Below are positions 55,111-64,000 of a stretch of DNA of 64,000 bases, in pieces. The stretch is from NCBI RefSeq assembly GCF_047663525.1, contig NC_092604.1, positions 11,705,501-11,769,500 on the forward strand, read 5' to 3'. A program made the position numbers and the translations under genes. Each line of letters begins with the position of its first letter. Position 1 is the stretch's first letter. Below the pieces are notes generated by a model, which was not told the DNA's origin, ran no database searches, and saw nothing but the letters and a program-made list of their open reading frames with translations. This stretch comes from Anas platyrhynchos (lineage: Eukaryota; Chordata; Aves; Anseriformes; Anatidae).

Positions 55111-56925
55111 AACGTGCCCATGACAAACGCTGCTGCGGCTGGGAAAGGGTGTTGATGGATTATTTCACCGAGCCCGTTTCGGTTCTCGTATAGGTCAATC
55201 CGTTTCATCTGCTGCAGTGTTGTAGATGGATCCGAGAATATGAAAGCGCTCGTCGACCTTTCAAGGTGCTCTGCAGCACCGGGAGGGAATCTTAAACATG
55301 CTTCAGCCAAAATGGAGCTGCTTCCTCTCAAACTGCGTGTGCCCGAAGAAATTAATTTTGCTGTTCCTCCCCAATTAGGCTTATTTGCATAGAATTATTT
55401 TTGGTTTATTGACACATCCGAAGTCATGTGAAGGAACATCTTATCCGCTGGTTAACTGCGGGGCTGGGCACCGGGGCTCCTCGGCTTAACCCTTCCTTGC
55501 TGTAGGAATCCGGGCAGTTCGTGTGGTTGCACCCCTAAAGTATGGGGAAAAGGGGAGAATTGGGGTCTGCGGTGTGCGGGGCCGGTTCATCCCCCAGTAA
55601 TCTGGAGAACCATCGTGGAGGCGTTGGTGGCTGGAGGACCGTGGAGAGGATCCCCCGTGGTGCCCAAGGATGATGGGGGGCAATGGGGAGCGTTGTGGGA
55701 TGCCGATCCCTCCATCGCTGATCCCAGAGCAGGGCTGGGGCGGGGGGAGCCGGGTGCACCCCGGGGAGCCGCGCGCTTCTCGCGTTGGAGGTATTTAAAT
55801 TACAAATTTTGACGAGGAAGATTGTCAGCAGTATTCAAAACAGTGCTGGAATTCTTTTGAAACGCTGTCGAGCCGCGCCGCGGCGGTTGGGAAGTTTGGC
55901 ACGCGAGAACTTGGCCCGGGAGTTGCTGCTTGGGTTTTTTTTTTTCCTTTAAAACTCAATTCATCTGTATGCAAGTGTCCCACACGCTTGGGGAACAACC
56001 CAGGGCTCAGCTGGCCTCAGGCAGAGCTATGTGCCAGCAAAGCTGCGGAAAGATTGGTCTGGGATTTTGGGGGGGTGCCTTCTTGGTTAATGAGCATTAA
56101 TAACGACTTGTACTTGTTCATAAAGACCCAATAATTGTTTAGTGCTTGTGTTTTCATAAAAAAAGCAACCAACAAACCGAACTGGGATGTGGAACCTGCT
56201 TGTGATGCCTGGCTGGGTGGCACTGGGGGCTCCCCAGGTCTGCTGCCCCAAGGGACGAGGTGGGCTGCAATCAGCGCCCCTACAAGCTCCATCAGGGGCT
56301 TCGTGGGCTCGCAGTAACCTTTGTGGCACTCATGGAGGCACAGTGAAACGCGGGCATCACGGGCTGCGGTGACTGCCTTGTGTCCTGTCCTGCCTGTCAT
56401 AGCACCTCCAGGTTTTTTGGTGGCTTTACCCAAAGCCCAGTGGTGCCACTTCTGCACAACATCCCGTGCGACCTCGTGTTTGCTGCTGTGAGCCTGCGAG
56501 TACAGAGTTAAATGTCTGCAGTATGTAACTTTCCTTATCTGCAAGCTTATATTTCCATTAAGGATCAAGCTCAGATGCAATTGTAGCTTCGCTTTATAGA
56601 GTACTAAAAGTTTAATGTATAAATGTCTGCCTTCGCCAGAACTTTTTGGCAGTGTCACTCCCCAGTGCTAAAATTCCTCCCAAAACACGGAGATCCTGCG
56701 AGCTCCGGGGACTCAGCCGCCCTCAAAGGGTTAATTTATATTATGCCTACTTTTTATTTTGTGAAAGCAGGGAGAATAAACTGTAGCCAGAAGTAAGAAG
56801 TCATTAATTTTGAGACAGAGATGTAAGCAAAGTTTCCTTCCCCTATGCAGTTTGGTAACGGTAGGCTATGCAGTAATTGAAAAGTAAAGGCAATTGAATT
56901 ACAGGCTCCTGTCCAAACGGAGCGC

Positions 56926-56928
<3 letters not shown>
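55111..56928. other. NACC2 intron 1, no gene seen
   Basis: Mixed DNA. AT-rich enhancer-like patches occur at about 55340-55440 and 56480-56640. A small CpG-dense patch (about 55865-55890, GAGCCGCGCCGCGGCGG) adjoins a TATTTAAATTACAAATTTTG stretch. No gene is supported. Confidence 0.4.

Positions 56929-56963
<35 letters not shown>
56929..56963 (+). repeat. T35 homopolymer tract
   Basis: An uninterrupted run of about 35 T residues inside an AT-rich, enhancer-like stretch (56730-57160). No retroposon body is recognised on either side. Confidence 0.9.
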
Positions 56964-56967
<4 letters not shown>

Positions 56968-57630
56968 CCTCCATTGCATCAGAACTAGGCAGTATTCCTG
57001 ATGTTCTCATGTGTGTTAATGCTGACTCACAGACTAACTTGCACAAGAAAAAAAAACACACAGGCAGCTCCACCATACTAGGTAATGAGCTCTAGCGAGA
57101 AGCAGCGTCTGATGTTTTGTAAGCTTTTCTTAATTGACCTTTTAAGATATTTACTTTATTTTAAGGCTTTCTGCTCTGTGGTGGCATGGTGGTAGGACTG
57201 AGTCATGCATGTTATATATTGCTAGCTCTGCTGTTGTGTGCGAGGAGTGAGGAGAATACGATTCAGCATGACACTTGTCTTTTTGATGCGTTACGGAGGT
57301 GAATTAGTGTTTGTGACGGGATGCAGGCAATGCACGGCTTTGCAGCAGGCGTGGTAACGGGGTGCTGTGTGCTTTCTGGTGCTTCAGGGGCTTGGAACTT
57401 TGGCTGGATCTTGAGGAGCTGTGTTAGGCTGTAGAAAATGAAATTCTGCAGAATAGTTTTATTTTCTAACCATGTCTCTCCTTTACCCCTTTCCCTGTAG
57501 TAATGTGGAAAAAAAAAAAAAAATTAGATGTTGCATTTTCTATTTTTGCATGTCCTTGCTTTGCGAGCTCTTAAAATCAGTGATAGATAAGGAGGAAGAA
57601 AAAAAAAAAAAACAACAAAACAAACAACCT
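56964..57630. other. NACC2 intron 1, no gene seen
   Basis: AT-leaning sequence with TGCTGACTCA (AP-1/MAF-like), GACTGAGTCATGCATG (AP-1 TGAGTCA at about 57200) and A-runs at 57509-57523 and 57597-57612. No exon is seen. Confidence 0.4.
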
Positions 57631-57634
57631 AATT

Positions 57635-58270
57635 AAAAAATAATGGCAGCCACACGCCTCGCCTTGGCCGAACCGCTGCGCTTGGGAGGCAGGAGCCTGC
57701 CCGGGTCCGTGACCTCGAGCGGCGGCGACAGCTCGGGGAGGCTGCGAGTGACTCACCTTGCAGCAGGACGCATCCTGCAGCCCCGCTGCCAGCGCTGCAG
57801 CGGGAGGGAGCGCGGGGCGCTGCCGGGAGAGAAGCGCTCCCCGCGGGGACACGCTGCCACCGGCACTGCCACCACCGCTCCCCCGGGAGCAGCATCCCGA
57901 GCCGCCCGCTTTCCCTGGGAACTTGCAGGAGCAGGCGGCTGCCCTGCGCACGCCGCTTCTCTGACTTACCCAGCTTTGCAAATTCCCTTTCCCCTGCCTT
58001 AACAGACCAGAAATAACCTTGCTTCGCCGCTCGCCGCCGGCTGCCAGACTGAAGCCGGGGGCTGTTAGCTCGGGGCCCCGCTTGCCTCTCGCAGCCGCTC
58101 GAACCCAAGGCGCTTTGGAGCTGCAGGAGCCCCGGTGCCGCAGCACGGAGCCGGGGAGCCGTGCCTGGCACCCGAGCACCAAACTTAACCTTGGCTCCTT
58201 TCCCCTGCCACGGACGGCATTGAGCAGCACCGGCATTCGCAGCGCTTTGCATCTCTGACCCCAGTCCCTT
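57635..58270. promoter_or_regulatory. Intronic CpG island
   Basis: About 630 bp of GC- and CpG-rich DNA lie between AT-rich/poly(A) sequence on the left and a polypyrimidine tract on the right. This is the third island in the window and the only one without an assigned gene start. A near-perfect minus-strand donor (AAG|GTGAGT, exon end 57757, intron from 57756) suggests an antisense first exon. The minus-strand open frames (321 and 272 codons) that cross it run into a Lys-rich stretch from the pyrimidine tract and have no recognisable domain, so coding is doubted. Confidence 0.55.
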
Positions 58271-58317
58271 CCCTTCGTGTCCCTGCCCCAAACTGGGACT
58301 TCCAAAATAGGGGGGGG

Positions 58318-58390
58318 GAAACGACCCTTTTTTTCTTTTTTCCTTTTTTTCTTTCTTTCTTTTTTTTTTCTTTTTTTTATTTTTTTTCCT
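58318..58390 (+). repeat. Polypyrimidine (T/C) tract
   Basis: About 70 nt of T with scattered C (CTTT-like units), ending at TTTCCTGCTGGGTC. It borders the right edge of the intronic CpG island. A potential acceptor (CTGCTGCAG, AG at 58408-58409) follows, but no exon can be defined. Confidence 0.85.
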
Positions 58391-61300
58391 GCTGGGTCTC
58401 CTGCTGCAGGCACATCCTGGGAGGGGTGCACAGCACCCACCCAGCACCTTTTGCCCCTTCCCTCCTGGGAGCAGCAGCAGCAGCAGGGCTCTGGCACTGA
58501 GCAGCGTGCTTGTGCATGCTCTCCCTCAGGCAAAAAGAGCATTCCCTCTTGGTAAAAAGGGGGAAAACAGCCCCAAACCCTGCAGGCAGAGCCGGGCTGT
58601 CAGCGAGCATACCTGCTGCCAACAGATCGGCACCTCCCTGCTCCAGCCCCGGCAGCCTGAAGCCCAGGGGTGCAATTTTTTAAAAATGTGATTATTATAA
58701 TCATTTATTATTTTCCCTCCCTCTCCTCATTTACAGAAGAAAGGGAAGTTTCTTTTGACCCGCTGGGGCCCTCCAGGGCAGGACTTTTCAGCTGTTTCCT
58801 TGTGCTCCTGGGACGTGGCAGCCCTCTGCGGCGCTTTGTCCCCGGCCGCCAGAGGGTTTCTGCTGCCTTTGTCCTCCCGCAGCCTCACCTCTCAGAAAGT
58901 TACGGTAGGGACCCTTTTTTAGGAACCCTTTTTGGCTTTTTTTTTTCTTTCTTGGTTGAGTTTGCGACTCCCCTTTCCCCCTTGGCTAAGGAAAAGACAA
59001 TTTAAATAAATTATCTAATTATTTCTGATTACTCCTGTGGGAGATGTGATGCCAGCATCATATTCCAGGTCGATGCATTTTTCTTTGTTGTCGTCTAGCC
59101 CTGACATTTCAGGCCTTTGAGCAGAAAAATACTTTAGGACAGAGCAAACCTGCTTTTTTTTTTTCTTTCTTTCTTTCTTTTTTTTTTTTTTCCTCAAAGC
59201 ATGTGAACGCAGAACCTGGAAACTCTCACAGAAGTTGTATCAAATGGCAGCTGAATTTTTTATGAACTTCTTGTGGCAAAGGCTCTGACTTTACAGAAGT
59301 CACGCAGAAGCGTACAAACTGTCCTGCTATATCTAACAGCTCACGTAAGAGGCTTCCATTAGAAAACAAGACGATGTTTTGTTTCAGTTGTCACATACCT
59401 GAAATAATTAGGAGGGGGTGCTTTGTTTGTTTTCAATCCGGTTTTGTCCAAGGTTTGTGGTGTTGGGAGAAGTCCGATCACCCTACAGGGACTCACTTCA
59501 CCCTCTTGCTGTGGTGATGTCTGGCTGCTGCTGGTTTTAGGGGATGCGAGGTGTGGTGGTGGGCAGGTTCTGCTTGGCTTCCAACACAACACTATCTCAT
59601 TTCTTGGTCTTATTTTGGTTACCCGTAGTCCTGCCATGAAGGGGTGAGGTAAAAGGAGGAAGAAACCAAAAACCACCACTCCTGGCCTGCAGTTTAAGTC
59701 ATTTGGGCTTCTGGAAGCTCCTGAGTGTTTGCTTGTGTTCTGGGTAGTGTTTCCAGCCCAGACGTCGGGTGCTGTCACTGCCTTTACCATTATTTCTCCA
59801 TTTGCCAGAGCCTCTCTCTGCCAGGGGCTGGCGGTGTGGGCGCTCACCTGTCGAGGCCCAGCTGGTTTGAGAGCAGAAACCTGCTGGGAGCTGGGGGGAA
59901 TGGAGGGAGCATCTTGCTTCAAACCCTGATGCTTTGTGGCAAGATTAAAATGAAATCTGCTGATCATTTGCTAGGCTGGGGCAGTAGTTTTGTTGCCACA
60001 CTGGCTCAGACATAACCCAAACCAGTGCAATTTTGGTTATTTTTGAGCTGTGGGTGCCTCCTGGCACGTCTGACCTGTTCGTAGAGCATCTTCTAAGCAA
60101 TGGTAATAATTCTTACCTGTTTTAAGTTACCTCGTTCTGTGCCAGCAGGGCTGATCCCCCTAAGCAAGCCTCCCTGTGGAGGCCGGCCCTCAGAAGGAGG
60201 CTTGCTATGGGGCCGGTGTGGGCTGGGGGGGATTGGGGGGGGAGAAAGGACACCCCATGGGGACATTTGTCCCAAGCTGCCAGCAAGGATCCCTCGCTTA
60301 AATGTCAGTTTTCAACTTAAAACCCCAAAGCACGGCCTGCCCAAGCCCTGCTGGGCCTGGGGACCCATGGGTGCCGCTCTGAGGTGAGGCTGGACGGGGA
60401 TGAGGCCACCTCTTCTCCGTGTCCCCTCCTGTCACTCCAGCTGAGGTGATGAAAGCAGAAAGCATAAAACCCACGTAAAAATTCAGGAATTTTTACAGAT
60501 CTAGAACCCACGTTTGCTGGGGGAGGCTCCATGACTTTTTGGACAAGTTGGCAGCGTCGTGGTTGGAGGAGGGCTGTGGGCTTGGCCATTGCGGTGTCTT
60601 CTCCAACCTTCTCGTGGAGATGTGTGGTCGCCTCAGTCACCTCTTTGTGCTTTTATTTCCCTCATCAGCAAGAGGCAGAGGGGACCTGGGCCGATCTGGG
60701 AGCTCTGCCGGGCAGTGGCGGTGCTGGGGGTCACCCTGTTTGAGGGCAGGCACCCAGATGGGGACGGGGGCAGCTCGCTGTGGTCCTGGGGGGCACAGCT
60801 CGGTGCACCAGGCAGGTGCCAGGGCAGCAAAGTGGAGATATGGGCCAAAAATCTGGGGAAGGACCAAGATGGGGTGCCACAGACCGTGTCTGCACTCTCC
60901 CCTGTCGTCCTTGTCTAAGGGTGGCTGGATCTTTAATCTCTTAAATTCGAACTGCGTGTGACCATCTGAGCAGAGCCATTGAAACAAATCCTAGAGCAAT
61001 AATTGAAATAAAAACGCTCTGGGCAAGAGATAAGTAAGCAAAGTAAGGCCCCACCCTCTTTCCCAGAAAATAGCACCAAACATGCTCAATAAATGCGAAG
61101 GTAATTTAAAATCTGAATCCAGGAGACAATGTGACTAGGATTTCATTACTTAAGCAAATGGATTTGCTTTTAGTGGATTCAGCCACAGACTGAAAGAAGC
61201 TTTCCCCAAGGGGTAAACATTTTTCCTGCATTTGAAAGGCTTTCTTGTATGTTCGGGGAGGGGGGGGGGGCTGGCGGGAGGTGGGCCATGCCTGTGGCTG

Positions 61301-61540
61301 CCCACAGAGCACCTTTATTTCTTTATTTTGTGCTGACCTGGGCATTCCCGCACCCCTTTGGGGTGGCGGCAGGGGGATGCCGGGGCTCAGGGCAGGATTT
61401 TGGGGCGCTGGGGTGCGGGCTGGGGGTGCTGAGGTGTGGGATGGGGGTGCTGGGGTGCGGGCTGCTGTGCTCGCCGCCCCTTCCCCAAGCCCGAGGAGTT
61501 ACCAGCAGCAGTGCCAGCGCTGCAGACTGTTTGGAATAGT
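58391..61540. other. NACC2 intron 1, no gene seen
   Basis: Mixed intronic DNA including a (CTTT)n/T tract at about 59153-59192, a G-rich patch at 60205-60245 and a G10 run at about 61261-61270. No exon, RNA gene or transposon is recognised. Confidence 0.45.
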
Positions 61541-61970
61541 TTAAATGCTTTGACACTCTGGATGTACTAGATGGCAGGGGAGGCAGTTTACAGCGTAATT
61601 CATATGCAAAACTGCACTATAAATTTAAAACCTGTCTCAGTTGCCGTGGCACCACTAAGCATTTCATCAGCATACAGTACAGTATTTCTGCCATCTTTGT
61701 TTGCATTGCAGTGACTCATCAAAAGTCTGTCTTGTACCAACACTGAGAGCATTCCTCTGGCACTGATATTTCTCTGTTTTTAAAGCTTCGGTTTGAAACT
61801 GGCATTTACTTCAGGTCCCTAATCAAAGGGCTCTATTCATTGCAGAGAGCAGCCTGAATGTTAATCTGCATCCGGCCTATTCATTTAGATGCTGTGCACT
61901 GCCGTGGAGATTTGACTTGGTAAAAGCTTGAGCTCCAGCAGATACAAACGGAGGGGCTGATACTATTTTT
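61541..61970. promoter_or_regulatory. Strong candidate conserved element upstream of an alternative exon
   Basis: About 430 bp of CpG-poor, complex sequence contain TAATTCATATGCAAAACTG (octamer-like), TTTGTTTGCATTGCAG and TGACTCATC (AP-1). Two TCTATTCATT-like repeats lie near 61831 and 61879. It ends just before a compact CpG-rich patch with a strong splice donor. This arrangement suggests the promoter or proximal enhancer of an alternative NACC2 first exon. Confidence 0.4.
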
Positions 61971-61979
61971 TTCCCCCCT

Positions 61980-62072
61980 GAGCCATCGCCGTCGCCGCAC
62001 AGAGCGCAGCCGACGGGGCGATAAGGAGGGACCGGGGACCCTCCGGCGGGCGCTGGATGTGCGGTCTGTAAG
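61980..62072 (+). other. NACC2: Candidate alternative NACC2 first exon
   Basis: A 90-130 bp CpG-rich patch ends in AAG|GTACGT (exon end 62072), a near-ideal donor on the same strand as NACC2 and only 1.35 kb before the coding exon. The patch has no acceptor-like pyrimidine tract close to it apart from T7CCCCCC at about 61967, which favours a first exon over an internal one. It has only a four-codon uORF (ATG at 62057, TAA across 62069-62071). The 5' end is a guess. Confidence 0.4.
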
Positions 62073-63426
62073 GTACGTGCCCGCGCAGGCGGCGAGGGGT
62101 CCGAGAAGTTCCTCGCTCGGAAGAATTTTTTTTTTTAAACCATGCAGATACAATTAAATTGGCTCTGAGCGCGTTCCCTTTTCTTCCTGTTACCCCGTGG
62201 CCTTGCAGATAGGACTCTTTTTTTTTTTTTTTTTCCTTTTTTTTTTTTTTCCTTCCCCAGCACTGGGAACAGAGCAGCTCTTTGTGGGTTATTCTCTTTT
62301 CGGAACAGATTTATTTATTTTTTTTAATCCTTCTCTGATGAACTTCTTTTTTTTTATTATCATGATTATTTTTAATGATGTTCTTGTGATCTTTCGGCAC
62401 TAGTTAAACGTAGTTTTTCTTTTCATCCGTGTTGAAGGCTGGGGGGGGGGAGGATTTTAAATCTCTTGGACTGTGGCATGGAGCTCGCGGGGGGGGTGGC
62501 CGGGGTGGGGGGGTCCTGGGCTATGGCTGCGTGCCGCTGAATACGCAGTGATTTGCTTCGCCGGAGTTTTAGTGCCCAGAATGCACTAAAATTAACCTCC
62601 TCGGCGTCGCGCGGGGCTCGCGCACCGGCTCCACGTTCAGCCGAGCCTTCCCCTGGGATGTGAGAGGTGGAATTGCCCCCGCCGCAGGAAGGTACCGGCG
62701 TGGGGGGACAGAAAAAAAGAGGGGGGGGCTGCTCCGGGCTGTGCCGGGACCCCCAAACCTAGGGCACGTGTTGGAGGGTCCAGCGGCCTCTGGGCAGCAC
62801 CCGGCTGGGGCTGGGGCATCTGCCCAAATTTTAGCTAAGAGCCGTTTTGTTCGGGATGATTCTGTCGGCAAGGGGTTTGGCTGTCGAAAGGCTTCCTCTT
62901 TCTGGTGCAAACGGGAAGGTCGCTTTGTGGAGTGCTTTTTTCATGGGAGCTGTTGCTCCCGACAGAATCCTGTATTTATTTCAGGCAAAATGGCACGTTG
63001 CTTTTATAAATATCTTTTCTGTAGTTTCAGCATCGCCGGTGGTTGTTGTTGTGTTTCTTATATAATGCTGCCCAAGGTCTGTCTGTTTTACGTGTGCTTT
63101 ACTGTTCTCTCCTCTCCCATTACGGTTCAGATTTTCCTGCATAAAGTAAACCCCGGGGGGAATAAATCAGCGGTGTTTATTTAAACAGACCACAACTTTA
63201 AGAAAATATTTGAATTTTGGAATATCCCTTGCCATCCACCAATAGCATTTTCAGCGTTGTTTAGAAACATCGATAAGTGATTTTATAAGCAATTGCTTCT
63301 CTGCATTGGCTCTGAGCTGAGTTTGGAGCCTTTGATGTGCGGCGAGGCTGGTTCCTCTGCTGCTGCGTGTGCCGGTGAACTGTCTAAAAACGCTGTTCCT
63401 TTCTCCCTGCCTTCTCCCTTTTTCAG
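62073..63426. other. NACC2 intron just before the coding exon
   Basis: It contains a double T-tract (62218-62250), G-rich patches (about 62440-62515 and 62720-62730) and an AT-rich enhancer-like stretch (about 62980-63300). It ends in the acceptor at 63426. No gene is seen. Confidence 0.5.
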
Positions 63427-63457
63427 ATGTGCCCTACTTTGGATATCCCTGCATTGA

Positions 63458-63874
63458 ATGTCTGAGGAGCTCCAGCTGATCCTGAGCCATGTCGCAGATG
63501 TTGCACATAGAGATTCCCAACTTCGGGAACACCGTGCTGGGCTGCCTGAACGAGCAGCGGCTGCTGGGGCTGTACTGCGATGTCTCCATCGTGGTGAAAG
63601 GCCAAGCCTTCAAGGCTCACCGGGCGGTGCTGGCCGCCAGCAGCCTCTACTTCCGAGACTTGTTCAGTGGGAACAGCAAAAACGCCTTCGAGCTGCCGGG
63701 GACGGTGCCCCCCGCTTGCTTCCAGCAGATCCTCTCCTTTTGCTACACCGGCAAGCTCACCATGGCCGCGAGCGAGCAGCTGGTGGTGATGTACACGGCG
63801 GGCTTCCTGCAGATCCAGCACATCGTGGAGAAAGGGACAGACTTGATGTTCAAGGTGAGCTCTCCCCACTGTGA
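63458..63874 (+). other. Overlapping out-of-frame uORF of NACC2 (138 codons)
   Basis: An ATG at 63458 (T at -3, weak context) opens a 138-codon frame that overlaps the first 386 nt of the NACC2 coding sequence in another frame. Its composition (Arg/Ala/Gly/Leu-rich) is what a shifted reading of GC-rich BTB codons gives. I treat it as a uORF by position, not as a protein gene. It starts immediately after the stop of the 16-codon uORF from exon 1. Confidence 0.35.
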
Positions 63875-64000
63875 CTCTCAGACCGCCATGATCGAAGACC
63901 CCAGCTCGGAGCCGCAGAGCCCCTGCAACCAGCTGCAGTCGGCCTCGGCGCCCTACGTCATGTCCCCCTCCATGCCCATCCCGCTCCTCACCCGCGTCAA
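63489..64000 (+). CDS. NACC2: NACC2 (BTB/BEN transcriptional repressor), N-terminal part
   Basis: The first 170 codons are intact and continue beyond the window. The start [20 protein letters not shown] followed by [19 protein letters not shown] is diagnostic of NACC2/NAC1-type proteins. A BTB/POZ domain occupies about residues 20-121: Asp31 in CDVSI, the [19 protein letters not shown] signature (41-59), CYTGKLTM (85-92) and [10 protein letters not shown] (107-116). This domain mediates dimerisation. A Ser/Pro-rich linker starts at about 124; the BEN DNA-binding domain expected near the C-terminus lies outside. Known role: nuclear repressor that recruits the NuRD complex and represses, among others, HDM2. 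The ATG has G at -3. NACC2 rather than NACC1 is chosen from the linker (CDSQTA, IPLLTRVK) and from linkage to TMEM250. An internal AAG|GTGAGC at residues 122-124 resembles a splice donor but is probably coding. Confidence 0.95.
   Translation, partial: MSQMLHIEIPNFGNTVLGCLNEQRLLGLYCDVSIVVKGQAFKAHRAVLAASSLYFRDLFSGNSKNAFELPGTVPPACFQQILSFCYTGKLTMAASEQLVVMYTAGFLQIQHIVEKGTDLMFKVSSPHCDSQTAMIEDPSSEPQSPCNQLQSASAPYVMSPSMPIPLLTRV

Larger units (their letters stand above)
32932..63426 (+). other. NACC2: NACC2 intron 1 (about 30.5 kb)
   Basis: The intron spans from GTGAGC at 32932 to the pyrimidine-rich acceptor CTTCTCCCTTTTTCAG ending at 63426. It contains no second gene. A long first intron full of regulatory DNA is usual for developmental transcription factors. 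Sub-regions are described separately. Confidence 0.55.
63427..64000 (+). other. NACC2: NACC2 first coding exon (cut by window edge)
   Basis: The exon begins after CTTCTCCCTTTTTCAG (AG at 63425-63426). It holds 62 nt of 5' UTR before the NACC2 ATG at 63489 and continues past 64000. The 5' UTR part contains two further ATGs: 63427 (12 codons, ending 63465) and 63458 (long overlapping frame). Confidence 0.8.

Noticed and set aside
57577-58542. 321- and 272-codon minus-strand frames with a Lys-rich stretch
   Set aside because: The Lys-rich part is the reverse complement of a T/C tract and the rest is CpG-island composition. No recognised protein. A non-coding antisense exon is more plausible.
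1-64000. Bacterial-type systems, CRISPR arrays, tRNA/rRNA genes, endogenous retroviruses
   Set aside because: No direct-repeat/spacer array, cloverleaf with A/B boxes, rRNA-like stretch, LTR pair or retroviral gene motif was seen on either strand; the gene content is vertebrate.

Overview
This window is a piece of vertebrate nuclear genome, most likely from a bird. The sequence is mostly non-coding, with CpG-island promoters, GT-AG splice sites, long mono- and dinucleotide tracts and one clear CR1 LINE 3' fragment (about 52.6-52.8 kb), the typical avian/reptilian retroposon. Repeat content is otherwise very low, and short GC-rich patches alternate with AT-rich blocks, as on avian microchromosomes. 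The species cannot be fixed from the sequence.

Only two protein-coding genes can be supported, both on the + strand. TMEM250 (C9orf69) has a CpG-island promoter and non-coding exon 1 at about 13.2-13.6 kb. Its intact 139-codon reading frame lies in one exon at 16298-16717. NACC2 (BTBD14A), a BTB-domain transcriptional repressor, has a CpG-island promoter and inferred first exon ending at 32931. An intron of about 30.5 kb follows, and the first coding exon (63427 onward, ATG at 63489) runs off the right edge after 170 codons. In other vertebrates, as I recall it, the order is LHX3 - TMEM250 - NACC2 - UBAC1. LHX3 should therefore lie just left of the window and UBAC1 beyond NACC2 on the right.

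Region by region: 1-13.2 kb is gene-free and probably part of the LHX3-TMEM250 interval. It holds several AT-rich, CpG-poor blocks and two dense clusters of TAATTA homeodomain sites. 13.2-20.4 kb is TMEM250 with its possible 3' UTR. 20.4-31 kb is intergenic, with one strong candidate conserved element at about 25.6-25.9 kb. 32.1-33.9 kb is the NACC2 promoter, flanked by a pentanucleotide satellite upstream and a roughly 150-bp minisatellite downstream. 33.9-63.4 kb is NACC2 intron 1, with further candidate regulatory blocks, an internal CpG island at 57.6-58.3 kb and a candidate alternative first exon ending at 62072.

There is no operon, CRISPR array, phage or other mobile gene system here, and I did not find a clearly novel biological system. 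The most interesting signals are regulatory. Both mRNAs carry uORFs that span the exon 1/exon 2 junction, and TMEM250 has a three-frame uORF arrangement ending in an ATGA overlap. The NACC2 promoter has an abrupt C-rich to G-rich strand switch built partly from a minisatellite. An intronic CpG island carries a near-perfect splice donor on the opposite strand. Conservation, expression and chromatin state cannot be seen from one sequence, so calls of 'candidate element' rest on composition and motifs only.
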